NCBI GenBank assembly: GCA_020205615.1
Contig: JAINUW010000512.1
Coordinates: 806,001 to 870,000, forward strand
Direction of reading: 5' to 3'
Source of the DNA: Panax quinquefolius
Lineage: Eukaryota > Streptophyta > Magnoliopsida > Apiales > Araliaceae
Length of the DNA stretch: 64,000 bases
The notes under the pieces are model-generated. The model worked only from the letters and a program-made list of their open reading frames with translations, was not told the origin of the DNA and did not search any database. Position 1 is the stretch's first letter. Each line of letters starts with the position of its first letter. Below, in pieces: positions 49,206 through 60,609 of the stretch. Position numbers and translations under genes: made by a program.

Positions 49206-50602
49206 AGTATTTGTAAGTTTTATGATGAGTTATGTTGGTTAGTATGTGAAAACATGAAAGTTTCTTAGAAATCACAAAGAGTTGAAAATCGATTTTGGTG
49301 AAAAAACGTAACATGAAATTCAATTGACCATATCTCCTATTATATTTTGAATTTTTGAGTGTGGTCAAGTCCTAGAGTTAGATCTATGAGTTACTTAACT
49401 AATCCAAGTGGAATTACTGGAAAAGGTGTTGTAGATTTTGTGTGGACTGATTTTAGCAAAAGAGTGCAAAGCTGCAAAAAAAAAAAGCAACTGCCATGAT
49501 TTTAGACGGCTGTTTCGGCCACTTAAATTATGAGAAAAATTCTGGCCTTTTGGGACATAAAGGTATATGGTATAAAGTACCTCCTGTCCAAAAAAATGAG
49601 CTCATTCTCGACTTAAAATGAGCAAGTTATGACTATTTCAATATTTAGGTTTTAAAAGCGAAAAATGCTATAACCGGAGTTCTATAACTCCGATGACCAT
49701 GAAATTTAAACCGGAAGCTAACGTTAACATGTGTAAGGTTCTGCCAAGATTTGGGAATTTTTGGAGTTAAACTTGAGGTAGCTAATTTCTTAAGGAATTA
49801 ATTAGAAATTGATTTTTGAAAAATAGTAAATGAATTTTAAAATTCGAGAAAAATATATTTTCATTATGGGACTATATTATGCTAAAACCCAGAAAAGAAA
49901 TATTTTTGGGACTGATTTGGTATTTTTCATGAAAATAGTTTAGTTCTGAACATATGAGTTAAATATGTTATGTGAAATGAAACAAAGTTGATAATAGGAT
50001 TTTATGGCTAGAGAATCCTATATAGAATATATGCATATTTTGATGAGGATTTGATAATTGGTGATGATATCTTATGAGTATGGCATTTTGAATGATTAAA
50101 TGCATTATATGGTAAAACGTAAACAATTAAGAAAAATTGTTTATAAATTTAAGAAATGATTAAAATATTGTTATAATATTAATGATATTAGATTATGAGA
50201 TTATTAAGTGATTGATAACATGGGGATATTCTTGAATCTCGGATAAATTATATTATAAATGTTTAATATTTATCCTTTATTTCATTTGATTGATTCTTTA
50301 TATCATTATCCTCACGCTTATATTATGTTGAAAGTCATCTACGTATTTTGTAGTGCATAGATGGACTTGGTATGATTATGACTGAGGATTATTTGGTATA
50401 ATCATAACAGTAATTGAAAAACACAATTATCTTTGGCCGTAGTGCATGGATAATTTGTGGTCGTGATCTTAATGAATACACAATTATCTTTGGTAGTAGT
50501 GCATGGATAATTTGTGGTCGTGATCTTAATGAATACACAATTATCTTTGGTAGTAGTGCATGGATAATTTGTGGTCGTGATACTAATGAATACTACGATT
50601 AT
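49206..50602 (+). repeat. LTR-derived block and minisatellite of element C, left part
   Basis: Colinear with 16400-17850 of element A. 50120-50220 (AAACAATTAAGAAAAATTG... to AGATTATGAGATTATT) matches the reverse complement of 52545-52625 inside solo LTR D. The 57-bp minisatellite starts near 50414 and contains about three units before being cut by D at 50602; it resumes at 54581. Confidence 0.8.
50598..50602. repeat. Target site duplication, solo LTR D, left
   Basis: ATTAT, repeated at 54581-54585. Rejoining gives ACGATTATC..TTCGG, matching a minisatellite unit of element A (ACGATTATCTTTGG near 17853). Confidence 0.85.
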
Positions 50603-51779
50603 TGTGGACGACCCCAAAATAGGTCCATTCCATCCAACCCATTCTCGAGTCGCCAAATATATGGTACGAAAAAACAACTACAACTTTATTACAACAATTG
50701 TGATGCAAAATACAACAACACATATTTTGTGAGTTTTGATACCAATATATACCAAATGTAACTCTGGACACCAACTTGGATAACACGTCACCATGACACC
50801 TTACATAAAGGTATACCAAAAACAGCTGTTTTAGAAATTAGAATCTTTGGGAAGTGCTCAAGAAACCTTCGTATATGGGAGGCCATGCTTTTAGGTTATG
50901 GTAGATATCATATGGCCATGTAATTATCCTTGGTTGATCTAATAGACCCCGAAAAGAAAAACGAGAAGATTACTATCATATTCTTCCCAATGGCGAGTCT
51001 TCTCTCGATCTATCATTATCTCCAATCGTCTCAAATTGAGAATTATACTTTAAACAAACACCAAGATCATATAGGTAGTGCTCAGTAAATATATCAAAGA
51101 AGTGGATGAGCACAACCATGTCTTATGATAACACGAGTTTGTATGTCATTAGACATCTTGTATGATAGTGACAAAACACCCTTCCAAAGTTGGGTTCGGC
51201 CACCCTATTTAATTCACCAAAATAACTATTAAATGATGTATAAAATACAACACACTAAAGCCCTCAATAAAATTATTTTCATACTCTTTGGGAGAACCTC
51301 AACAACTATAGACCACCGATTCTCTATTCCTTGTTATCTCCGCCAACCCATTACACTTTTATTAATTCGAAAGGAATTGTGAAACAAAAGGGTGAGTACA
51401 ACTAGCTCGATAAAGAATATTATGACTAAAGATAAATAAATTATCAATAGTCTTCATCAAGAATAAATCGTAGATTTAGAACATATGGTAGATGATAAAA
51501 CTTTTCAACCATAGTTGCAATGAACGAGCAATCCATTAAAAGAGTCAAATAGACTATAAAGTCTATTGTCTTCTCCACGTTAAAAGTCCACCAACAATGT
51601 TTTATCTCTCGTAACATCAATCAACAATTCCTCGCCCACAATCACGTGTATAACTCATAATCGTAATTGTAGTTCTAAATTCTTTCTCATCCAAGACAAA
51701 GATAATTTTCATCACTTGTTTTTACGAAACATCAAAGATCATGGTTATACCAAATCACGATTCATGTTCATAATCATAC

Positions 51780-52070
51780 TAATAAATTCATCTTTGCACC
51801 ACTACCAAAGATATTCATCAACAGATTCATCTTTACACTACATGTGCAAAGATATTCAACAACACAGTCATCTTTGCATTACGAGCCAAAGATATTCATC
51901 AATAATTCATCTTTTGCCTACTATGTGCTAAAGATATTCAACAACAGGTCATCTTTGCATTACGAGCCAAAGATATTCATCAATAATTCATCTTTGCACT
52001 ACAGGCTAAAGATATTCATCAACAGGTCATCTTTGCATTACGAGCCAAAGATATTCATATATCAAAGAAA
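51780..52070 (-). repeat. CCAAAGATATTCATC repeats in solo LTR D
   Basis: About six short-period units of CATCTTTGCA(C/T)TA followed by GCCAAAGATATTCATCAA. Matches arrays in both B LTRs (37295-37490 and 43614-43810). Spurious frames read as repeated YEPKIFINNSS. Not CRISPR: units are degenerate, without unique spacers. Confidence 0.85.
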
Positions 52071-54419
52071 TACATAATCATTTCAGAAGTTATATAACAA
52101 TAATTATAACCATGTTGATCAATTCACCTTTGCACTTAAGCTAAAAATATTCAATTGTAAATTCAATGGTCATGATCATACCAGTCAACAATTCAACTTT
52201 TGCACTACTGGCCAAAGAGAACCTATGGTCACGATCATACCAATAATCTACCCATCTTTACACTTAAGTCAAAGAGAAATATCATCATTAGGGTTATAAG
52301 AATGTTATATAAAACAATATAATCAAAACATGGTTTTAATTTCAAGAGTAAGATTAAGTAAATCAACGATAATTTGGTCGAGAAGAAACCAATTTGTCGT
52401 GAATAGTACCCGTATTCGTACATAGTAAAAGTATACGTGCATAAGTAACCTCGATAATTAAAAAAAGATAAAGTTTCATAATAAAATTCATATCCATATT
52501 TATAACACTTTAATCCAAATGTTATAAATCACTTAGAAATCTCATAATCTAATATTATTAATATTATAATAATATTTTAATCATTTCTTAAACTTATAAA
52601 CAATTTATTTAAATTGTTTACACTTTACTAATTAATGCATTTAATCATCATAAAATGCCAAACTCATAAAATTTCATCACCAATAACCAAAACCCTCATC
52701 AAAAATCTGCATATACCTCTATATATATGATTCTCAAACCATAAAATCATATTTTCTAATTTTCTTACTTCACATAACATATTTAATTCATTTACTCATA
52801 ACTAGAACATTTTCATAAAAATACCAAATCAGTTCCAAAAATATTTCTTTTTCTGGGATTTAGCATAACATAGTCCCATATTAAACATATATATTTTCTC
52901 AGAATTTTAAAATTCATTTACTATTTTTCATATGGCCAAAACCACCGAATATTTAAACATTTATCATAAATTATACTTTTATCCAAAAATTCTGAAATTT
53001 ACACGGTATACTGATATTATATAGATGTACTCCCAATAAAAATTTCATTAATTTTGGAGTTAATCACAAGGAGTTATAAATAGTTACTTTTAAAATAGTC
53101 TTTTCTCATAAAATCCATAACTCCCAATCTATACATCCAAAAATCGCCATTTTTGGACACACTCTATAAAACTCATCAAAATATCATTTCAAATTTTTCC
53201 AGAATTTTTGAAGATTCAGAAAAATTTCGAAACTAAAAACATAATAACCCTTAAAATCCCTTACTATCCCTTACCTCAAAAGAAAAGAGATTTCTTGATG
53301 AAAATAATTTGAATCGAACTTGCACCGTATAGCAATACTCAAAGTATACTCAAAATACTCACAAGAATACGCGATCGATAATAGAGAGAAAACTTCAGTT
53401 TACGGTGTGATTTTCAATTCTAACCCAAGACCCTATTTATAGGAAAATACTTAGAACACCAAAGCGAAAATTTAATATAATATTAATATAATTATACAAA
53501 TTTTCCTTAGCCCGCTTTTTGGTCAAAACACCAGCCACACATGTTAATGATGTCCAAAAAATACAAAAAACGTTTTTCTTAACAAAAATAATTTAAACTC
53601 CAAAAATCAATTCACACCCGAGATATATCAAGAAACTTCAATAATTCACAATAAATAGCTCTTTTATCAGAAAATTGAATCTCGCAAATTTTTATAGGAA
53701 ATTCAATTCTCTACAACTTTGCGTAAGAAAGTTTTTCCAAATTCCAAATAGAAATTGACCAAATCCACAAACGGTCAATTTTACGATCTATAATCAATTT
53801 TCGATCAAGAAATGGATCCACCAACACACAAAACATGTGTTAAACAATTAATGCCACAAAAATACTCTTCCTCCTCATATACTCATATATCCCACATTCA
53901 TTATAAAATATCAATTAGTTAATATATTATTAAAATAATATATTTAAATGAATTATTTTATCAGAAAAAGATAAAATATTAATTTTCAACAATTGTCACA
54001 TTAAAAATTTTCTCCATCTATATCCTCATAAAATCAATATTTTTCTCATCATATAAATTAATAATTAATTATTCACAAATAATATTACAGAATCACATTA
54101 TTTTGACAACGGAGGCAGTTCCCAGAAAGAGGGGCTTTCCAATAAGAATTTCTCCTTCTTGGCCGCAATTAGGTGACCAAACCTCTCCTTAGACGTAACT
54201 TTCTAGACATTGCCAATAATGTTATCTAATAATATTATTGAGGATAATATGAATTATTGCTTCGATAATGAAAGATACCGTAAATGACAATTATTGAAAC
54301 AACAATGAATATAAAATATCAACGCAAAGAATTATTAACTCAATAAAATAATCGAATAAAGAATTATCGTAACCAATATTGAGTAGTGCCTTCTTTACGA
54401 AAAAAAAAAAAATTATCAT

Positions 54420-54535
54420 GCTTCATGAATAGTAACTCGTGAATAAGAACTCATGAATAGTAACTTCGTGAATAAGAACTCATGAATAAGAACTCGTGAA
54501 TAGTAACTCATGAATAGTAACTCATGAATAGTAAT
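54420..54535 (-). repeat. GAATAGT tandem array in solo LTR D
   Basis: Eight or so CGTGAATA(G)TAACT units immediately after a poly-A run, at the outer (element 5') end of the LTR. In element B the corresponding array lies about 1.5 kb further inside the LTR, so the array has moved or been gained independently. Confidence 0.8.
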
Positions 54536-54580
54536 TATAAAAATTGAATACTTTTATTTCATAAAATTCGTGGTCTTACA

Positions 54581-55189
54581 ATTATCTTCGGTAGAAGTGC
54601 ATGGATAATTTGTGGTCGTGATACTAATGAATACACAATTATCTTCGCCGTAGTAGTGCTTGGATAATTTGTGGTCGTGATCTTAATGAATACACAATTA
54701 TCTTTGTCAGTAGTGCATGGATAATTTGTGGTCGTGATACTTAATGAATATCCTCGGCACGTAGAAGGTGGATGATTCGATGATATGAATTAATTATTCG
54801 AAATGAGTCTCAAAGAATGAAATATTAATTCATGGATGTGGTAAAAGTCATCTTTGGTCAGTAGTGCATTGATAGACTTGGTATGATTATGACCAAGGAT
54901 TATTCGGTATAATCATGATCAGATTGAAAACACGAATATCCTTGGCCGTTGGTGCATGGATAATTCGTGGTCGTGATACTATTAAGTCGCTGCGTCTCAA
55001 AGATTATTGGTTTTATAAATTGTATATCTTTGCTTTGTAGTAAAAGATGAATTGTTAATGAATAGCTTTGGCGATTTCAAAGATGAATTTAATATTTTAA
55101 ACGATAAAGGTATTCAAGGTATCCTCATCTCTTTATCATACCAGCACATTACCCTAATTTCGAGGGCGAAATTCCATAAGGAGGAAGAT
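54581..55189 (+). repeat. Element C internal region, right part
   Basis: Continues the 57-bp minisatellite (about three units to 54760), then the TGGTATGATTATGACCAAGG segment, as at 18030 in element A, and the pol-terminus relic GAGGGCGAAATTCCATAAGG followed by the polypurine tract AGGAGGAAGAT just before the 3' LTR. Confidence 0.8.
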
Positions 55190-57642
55190 CAGGAGACCCA
55201 GTGATTTTATCAATAAAGATTTAAATTTTGTCGAAATAATTTTAATATTATGGTGTGAATTTGAGATAATATTATAGTTGTGGGTAGTATTTATAAATTT
55301 TGCAAAGTATGCAAGTGGTTATATTATATTCGATTGGTCTGGGAATATTCGGTTTAGCGAGGAATATTCGCATAACAACTACTCAATCATTGGTGGACCC
55401 CATAACGTAATTATTGTCGGATTGAGAAAACGACAAAAATATTTTATTGAAATAACTACGCAAGTTTCACAAGTAGTTCTTGTTGTTGAACTACTCGGTA
55501 GTAAAAGTACGATGTCGTGTGGTTGGTTAAGATAATAGCAGCGGTATTGATTATTGACGCTTATGTGAGAAGTCACTCGGTTTGATTCCATTATTGTCGA
55601 TTAATAATATGAATTATTATAGCGATAATGACGTTTTGTTTTATTCGTATTATTAACGTAATAAAATGAAACATCTTTTATATAAAATAGAATACTTTAT
55701 TAAAGTTATTCATAAATGTAATATATTATATTTTATTATGCATAGTGTTGCATAGTGTTTTTGCATAGTGTTTTTTGCATAGTATTGCATAGTGTTTTGC
55801 ATAGTAAAATGTTTTTATATAAATAGAATATATTATATTTTATTTAAAAGATTTTTCTTTAAATATGGACCGTCATATTAAAGTAAATCAATCTGGACCG
55901 TTCATGGATTAATTCTTATGCATTCCATTTTCCTATAAATAAGCTCATTCCTTCATTATTTTCTTACGAATTCATTGAAACTCTAGAGAGAGAAATTATA
56001 GAGAGAAGCTATAGAGAGAAAATTATAGAAAGAAGAAGAGTATCTCGCTACTTCACTACTTCTATATTCAGGTTCTTTTTCGGTGAGGATATTATTTGTT
56101 GTACCGTAGTAAGTGGGTGTTATTCTTTCTTCTTGAAGAGAACTTCATTATTCCATTCATTATTATTACATTGGAATAACTTTGTAAAAGTGGTATACCC
56201 TATACATAACTTTGTATATCATGGCAGATACCCTATACTTGGTGAAATCCTTATGTTATTCCATTCTTATTTATTCATTGGAATAACTTTTGTATACGCT
56301 GGTTTACCCTATACTTGGTGACATTCTTCTATTATTTTGTTGGAACATCCCATGCTCGTGTGTTTTACAGGACTGGTTAAAATCTTTATTATTATTACAT
56401 TGGAACATCACATGTCTCATGTGTTTTTTACAGGACTGGTTAAAATCTTTATCATTCTCATTGGAATATCCTATCTCGTGTGTTTTACACACGGATCCGG
56501 TTCCATCTTTATTATTCTGTTGGAACATCCCGCGGTGAATTTCACGACTTCGGTTCCGTTATTATTATTACGCTGAATAACTCGTCTACGCAATCAACCG
56601 CATGCATGGTGATTTCTTTTGTTATTCCATTCTTTATTATACCCGGTTGGTTAAAACTTTGACTTATACTCCATGAAATTAGTAGAATATCCTTGATATT
56701 TGCATTTCATCCAAAGATCTTTTCACGGAAATATTCTTCCGATCATTCTTGAATTTTACTCTCACGTAAAGCAGTATTATGTCGACAATTTGGACGTTAA
56801 TAATTCATGGATTAAATAATTCTTGAACTTGTTTTATTGAATTATTATGTCATTGTCATCATCCTCATGTTATATTATGTTATCTTTGGCTTACGCATGC
56901 ATAGATGAACTTAGTATGATTATGACCGAGGATCATTCGGTATAATCACGACTTGATATAAATAATGTGACAAAAGTCCTCAAATGGCACTGTAATGCGA
57001 TGATGGATAGTTTTGGTATGATTATGACGGGGTGATTTCGGTATAGTCAACACCATTGATAATTTGATGAAAATCCTTGACCGTGATACGAGGGATAATT
57101 AGATGTGGTGGTTTATTTATTGTCGAGTCTCAATGATAAAAATTGATGAAAACCTTTCAAAACCTAAAAGATAGTAGACTTTATTCTCTACTTGACTCTT
57201 TTAATGGATTGCTTATTCACCGCAGCTTAAACCGGTTGTCTATTGTATTTTATCGGTTTAACATCTGTTGAAGGCTAATGATAATTTATTCTCGCATTAT
57301 CTTAGTCATAATATTTCTTCTTGGGCTAGTTGAGCTCACCCTTTCTTTCACTTTCTCTTCGTGAAATGAGAACATATTTGGGACGAGTCGGGAACGTAAG
57401 TAATGGTCCGAGAGGATAGCATTAGTAGTCCTCACTATTCTCGTGAAATAGTGTGATAATAGTTGTAATGAGGACTCCTTTTGAGTTTGTATAATATCTA
57501 GTAGACAATATTTGTATTCAAACTCACAGCTTTTTTGTCGTATTATACACTGCGCTTATATTAGTAAGTTGTATTTGAATTTATGTACCATGTAAGTGGC
57601 GACCCAAGATGGGTGACGTATACCTAATTTTGGGGCGTCACA
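55190..57642 (+). repeat. Element C 3' LTR
   Basis: 2453 bp, colinear with the two-piece 5' LTR. The first bases are altered (CAGGAGACCCA instead of TGTGAGACCCA); the end GCGTCACA is intact and abuts the TTATA duplication. The GCATAGTGTT motif array (55740-55805) has more units here than in element A. Confidence 0.9.
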
Positions 57643-57649
57643 TTATATA

Positions 57650-58140
57650 TTTTCACAGAAAAAATTATTGAGTTAAAGAAGACTCGAGAATCGATTGGTG
57701 AAAGCAGTAGTACAGATCGGAATGATATACTTGCACAAGTTCTTGGACCGAGCGACATGGTAGACTTCGACAAGGTGGAGTTGGTGCCACGTACCTACAA
57801 ACACTGGGGGCCTCGTGACACAAATAATGAGGTACAACGTGAGAATCAAGAATTGAAAGTCGAGTTGAAAAGGTGAGGGAAAAGGAGATGATAATCCGCA
57901 AGGAAAGTGGATGAACTATTATTAATTATGATGTAATTTATGAAGAATTCATCAGCCCAAATGCTCAATCCAACAATCGTGTGTTGCTTTCTCTCACTTC
58001 ACTTATACTTAAATTTTGGGGCTATCATTATGTTTTTATGGATTAACAAGTTCACTTGATAATTAATTTGTAGGATCGATACGTAAGGAGATAATGGTGA
58101 TATTAGCGGATCAAATAATCCTATAGAGGACCCTGTGACA
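57650..58140 (+). pseudogene. CACTA-1 tnpA-like gene, 3' exons
   Basis: An open stretch from about 57663 reads IELKKTRESIGESSSTDRND, ILAQVLGPSDM, KVELVPRTYKHWGPRDTN and a Glu/Lys-rich QRENQELKVELKR. The DILxQVLG motif is characteristic of the C-terminal part of plant tnpA-like proteins. A further small exon may follow the TTTGTAG acceptor at 58073. Element C lies between this and the 5' part, probably within an intron, so splicing across it would have to bridge more than 20 kb. Confidence 0.7.
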
Positions 58141-58479
58141 TGTCACGTCTTCTTGGAAATTTGTTATATGTAACACTTATTTTTGATGAAAATTTGTTAG
58201 ATGTGATACTAAAAATATGTTAAATGTCATTGTTGGTTATGTCTTGTTTTTGATACATAGTAATGATGATTTTGGATGGTTATGTATATTTAGATGATAT
58301 TATACATTAATAGACTTTATTTATTTTATTCTTTTAGTTGTAAATGTTATATTCAGATTGGATGGTTGAATGTGGTTATGTTTCTTAAAAGGTAAAAATA
58401 AATAAAAATTATTGTATAGAAACAACATGTTCTTTAAAATTTGGGAAGATATATGACACTACCCACGGCAACGTCGCCG

Positions 58480-58730
58480 CAGTAGCTCATGACCAAATCT
58501 ACTTTATACCGATGGCCACGATCGTCATAATAGTTCACGTACCAAATCTACTTTATATGGCGCTACACCATCAATCACAAGAGCTCATACCAAATCTCAT
58601 TTATAGCGACGATTCGGGCCTCACGACCGTCGTAATAGCTCATAGCCAAATCTCATCTATACCTGGCCGGCCACCGGCCGTCATAATAGCTCATAGCCAA
58701 ATCTTATATAGCGGTGGTGGCCATGGCCAG
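58480..58730. repeat. CACTA-1 right sub-terminal repeats
   Basis: Five units, about 50 bp apart, with a conserved TAGCTCATAGCCAAATCT-like core (near 58483, 58530, 58580, 58636, 58685), alternating with GC-rich CGACGGCC-type motifs. Sub-terminal arrays of this kind are TnpA binding sites in En/Spm elements; the binding role here is inferred. Confidence 0.75.
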
Positions 58731-58887
58731 ATATCCACTTTTCCGATCATTCGGTAAAAACCTTCGCGTTTTTGTGGAGTTTTTAATGACGATTATTCCC
58801 GACCGTCATTATAAGCAAAAAGACCGTCATTATAGGTTTCAAATGACGGCTTTATATAATGATTATCACGACCCTACAAAGTATATC

Positions 58888-58902
58888 CACTTTCTTGTAG
58901 TG
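58888..58902 (-). repeat. CACTA-1 right terminal inverted repeat
   Basis: CACTTTCTTGTAGTG, the complement of CACTACAAGAAAGTG, followed by the duplicated AAC and the remainder of the tandem-array unit. Confidence 0.85.
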
Positions 58903-58905
58903 AAC

Positions 58906-59380
58906 GAAGCTAGTAAGGAACCCTACAAAGTCATCATGGCCGAACCCTAGGTGGCCGAACCCTAGGGGGGTTTTTGGAAGAGCAGTTACTATTTTGATCA
59001 TAACTTTTGACTCGTTTAGAGTTTCGGGGCCCATAATATATCAAAACGAAGCTAGCGAGGAGCCCTACAAAGTCATCATGGCCGAACCCTAGGGGGCCGA
59101 ACCCTAGGGGTTTTTTGCAAGAGCAGTTACTATTTTGATCATAACCTTTGACTCGTTTAGAGTTTCGGGGCCCATAATAGATCAAAACGAAGCTAGAGAG
59201 GAGCCCTACAAAGCTAACATGGCTGAACCCTAGGTGGCCGAACCCTAGGGGGGCCAAACCCTAGGGGGTTTTGGAAGAGTAATTACTATTTTGATCATAA
59301 TTTTTGACTCGTTTGGAGTTTCTGGGCCCATAATATATCAAAACCACTGTATCGATGAGCCCTACAAAAGTCATTACTAC
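58906..59380 (+). repeat. CCCTAGG-rich tandem array, right part
   Basis: Units start CCCTACAAAG at 58921, 59063, 59204 and 59360 (periods 142, 141, 156). Each carries one to three GGCCGAACCCTAGG copies, the TTTTTGGAAGAGCA segment and GGGCCCATAAT. The number of internal CCGAACCCTAGG copies varies between units, showing local expansion. Confidence 0.85.
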
Positions 59381-59803
59381 GCAATGACATATGCCGTTAT
59401 AAGTCCAAAATGGCTCCGAAGGATTCCTTTTGGCCGTCCGAAGTTTTTTTCGAAAATTTTTGGGAATTTTCTTCTTGCATAAATGTACTCCCTAACTCTT
59501 TCTGACATTGTTTCATATTCTTTTCAGGTGTTTTGAAGCTTTAATATCGGACATTCCTCTTTGCCATGATGAGCACTTCGAGCTCAAGCACTTTATTTGA
59601 CGTCCCTTCCTTGCTTCTTTAGATCCTTTATGCTGAACTCTTTTTTTTTCTTACAGGCCCTCCCTGTTGAACATTCTGCAGACTTAGGAACAACCAAGGA
59701 GGCCCCATTTTTCAGTGATTAGAAAAGGGCTCCCCTCCTTTGGTCTTTTCGTCGTCTTTTGGAAGCAAGTCTAAACTTATGCCCGTACAACTTTTCCTCC
59801 ACC
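59381..59803 (+). other. Short unique stretch with an exon-like relic
   Basis: Lies between the tandem array and CACTA-2. 59657-59722 looks like a terminal exon: it follows TTTTTTCTTACAG and encodes 21 residues beginning ALPVEHSADLGTTKEAPFF before a stop. 59505-59530 (TCATATTCTTTTCAGGTG) resembles another splice acceptor. It is not enough to identify a gene; it could be a captured gene fragment or the end of another transposon. Confidence 0.35.
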
Positions 59804-60228
59804 CACTACAACAAAAAGGCTTATCAATGATCGCGACATCAAGAATCAAGATACTGGTCGCAGATAGCCATCTCGCGACCATATCACGCGTCACGTCACG
59901 AAGTCGCAGATAATCTGGTCATTTGGAAGGACATCACCACCAACAATAGCTTGATCGAATTATTAATGATCGCAATCGTAATCGATACCGTCATTATTAT
60001 GACTTATCCGAAGTTATTTGTCTTACGTGACGGTCACACGTGTCGTCACCGATCGATAATAGTGACCGCAATCGAACGGCCGCCAGAGTCAAAGAAGTGA
60101 AGCGGTCACGATATGATTTTTTTAGCGACGCAGACGCATTGATGATGCTTTTTTTTAAAAAATTTTTGCCTGTTTTATTGATTTCCCAAAAATAACCAGC
60201 TTTGTACCTGCTTTCAATCCCAACACAG

Positions 60229-60230
<2 letters not shown>

Positions 60231-60260
<30 letters not shown>
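60231..60260. repeat. (AT)n microsatellite
   Basis: About 15 AT units inside CACTA-2, next to short ATACAATACAAAACATTCATCC repeats (60283-60350). Tyr/Ile-rich frames through it are spurious. Confidence 0.95.
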
Positions 60261-60263
<3 letters not shown>

Positions 60264-60609
60264 AGTATCCATATTAACATCCATCCAATACAATACAAAA
60301 CATTCATCCATGAATAAACATTCATCCAATACAATACAAAACATTCATCCAACACAATACAATCGATATCGTAAACATCCATATAAACTAATACAATTGT
60401 CCAAAGAATGAATCTAAAAGAGTACAAGGCTTTAAAAATCTAAAAAATAAGTCTAGCGCTTCTTCATGGATCATCCAAATTAGGATCCTGTAATTATCAA
60501 AGTAATAAAACATATATGTTACATATAAGTAAGACATTGACTCAGAGACTATAAACATATAAGACAATGTAGCTAAACAATAAACGATATATATATACTC
60601 GCCTCGCTT

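Larger units (their letters stand above)
50603..54580 (-). mobile_element. Solo LTR D of a Ty3/gypsy element
   Basis: 3978 bp on the minus strand from TGTGGACGACCCCAAAATAG to TGGTCTTACA, with duplication ATTAT and no PBS, polypurine tract or pol. It shares the B LTR layout: CCAAAGATATTCATC repeats (51780-52070), CCCTTACCTCAAA near 53270, TATA-like CTATTTATAGGAAAATAC near 53433, AGAGGGGCTTTC and GGTGACCAAACCTCTCC near 54130-54190. It is longer than B LTRs because of extra blocks at 52480-53250. Its formation by LTR-LTR recombination is the usual explanation. Confidence 0.85.
35856..57642 (+). mobile_element. Retrotransposon C: non-autonomous Ty3/gypsy element, twice interrupted
   Basis: Same family as element A. 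5' LTR in two pieces (35856-36752 and 45747-47293), internal region from 47294, 3' LTR 55190-57642, 5-bp duplication TTATA. Element B sits in the 5' LTR and solo LTR D in the internal minisatellite; without them C is about 8.8 kb, some 650 bp longer than A because of an extra leader segment and a longer gag relic. Like A, it lacks most of pol. Confidence 0.92.
24936..58902 (+). mobile_element. CACTA-1 (En/Spm-type) DNA transposon carrying nested retrotransposons
   Basis: Left terminus CACTACTAGAAAATC at 24936; right terminus CTTTCTTGTAGTG ending at 58902 (read inward CACTACAAGAAAG), flanked by AAC duplications. Total span 33,967 bp, about 12.2 kb after subtracting element C and its duplication. 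It contains a TNP2-type transposase pseudogene (26952-30690), a tnpA-like gene (31123 onward, split by element C, resuming at 57650) and sub-terminal repeats at the right end. This is the two-gene organisation of autonomous plant CACTA elements, but the transposase frame is now broken. Confidence 0.9.

Noticed and set aside
50603..54580. Treating D as a full-length retrotransposon with two LTRs
   Set aside because: It reads once through a B-like LTR layout from TGTGG to TCTTACA with one target duplication; no internal PBS, polypurine tract or coding relic is present.
58934..59257. 107-residue minus-strand frame with internal duplication
   Set aside because: It is the reverse strand of the CCCTAGG-rich tandem array and has no unique region.
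60155..60427. Membrane-like Tyr/Ile-rich small protein
   Set aside because: Translation of an (AT)n microsatellite plus ATTCATCC repeats within CACTA-2.
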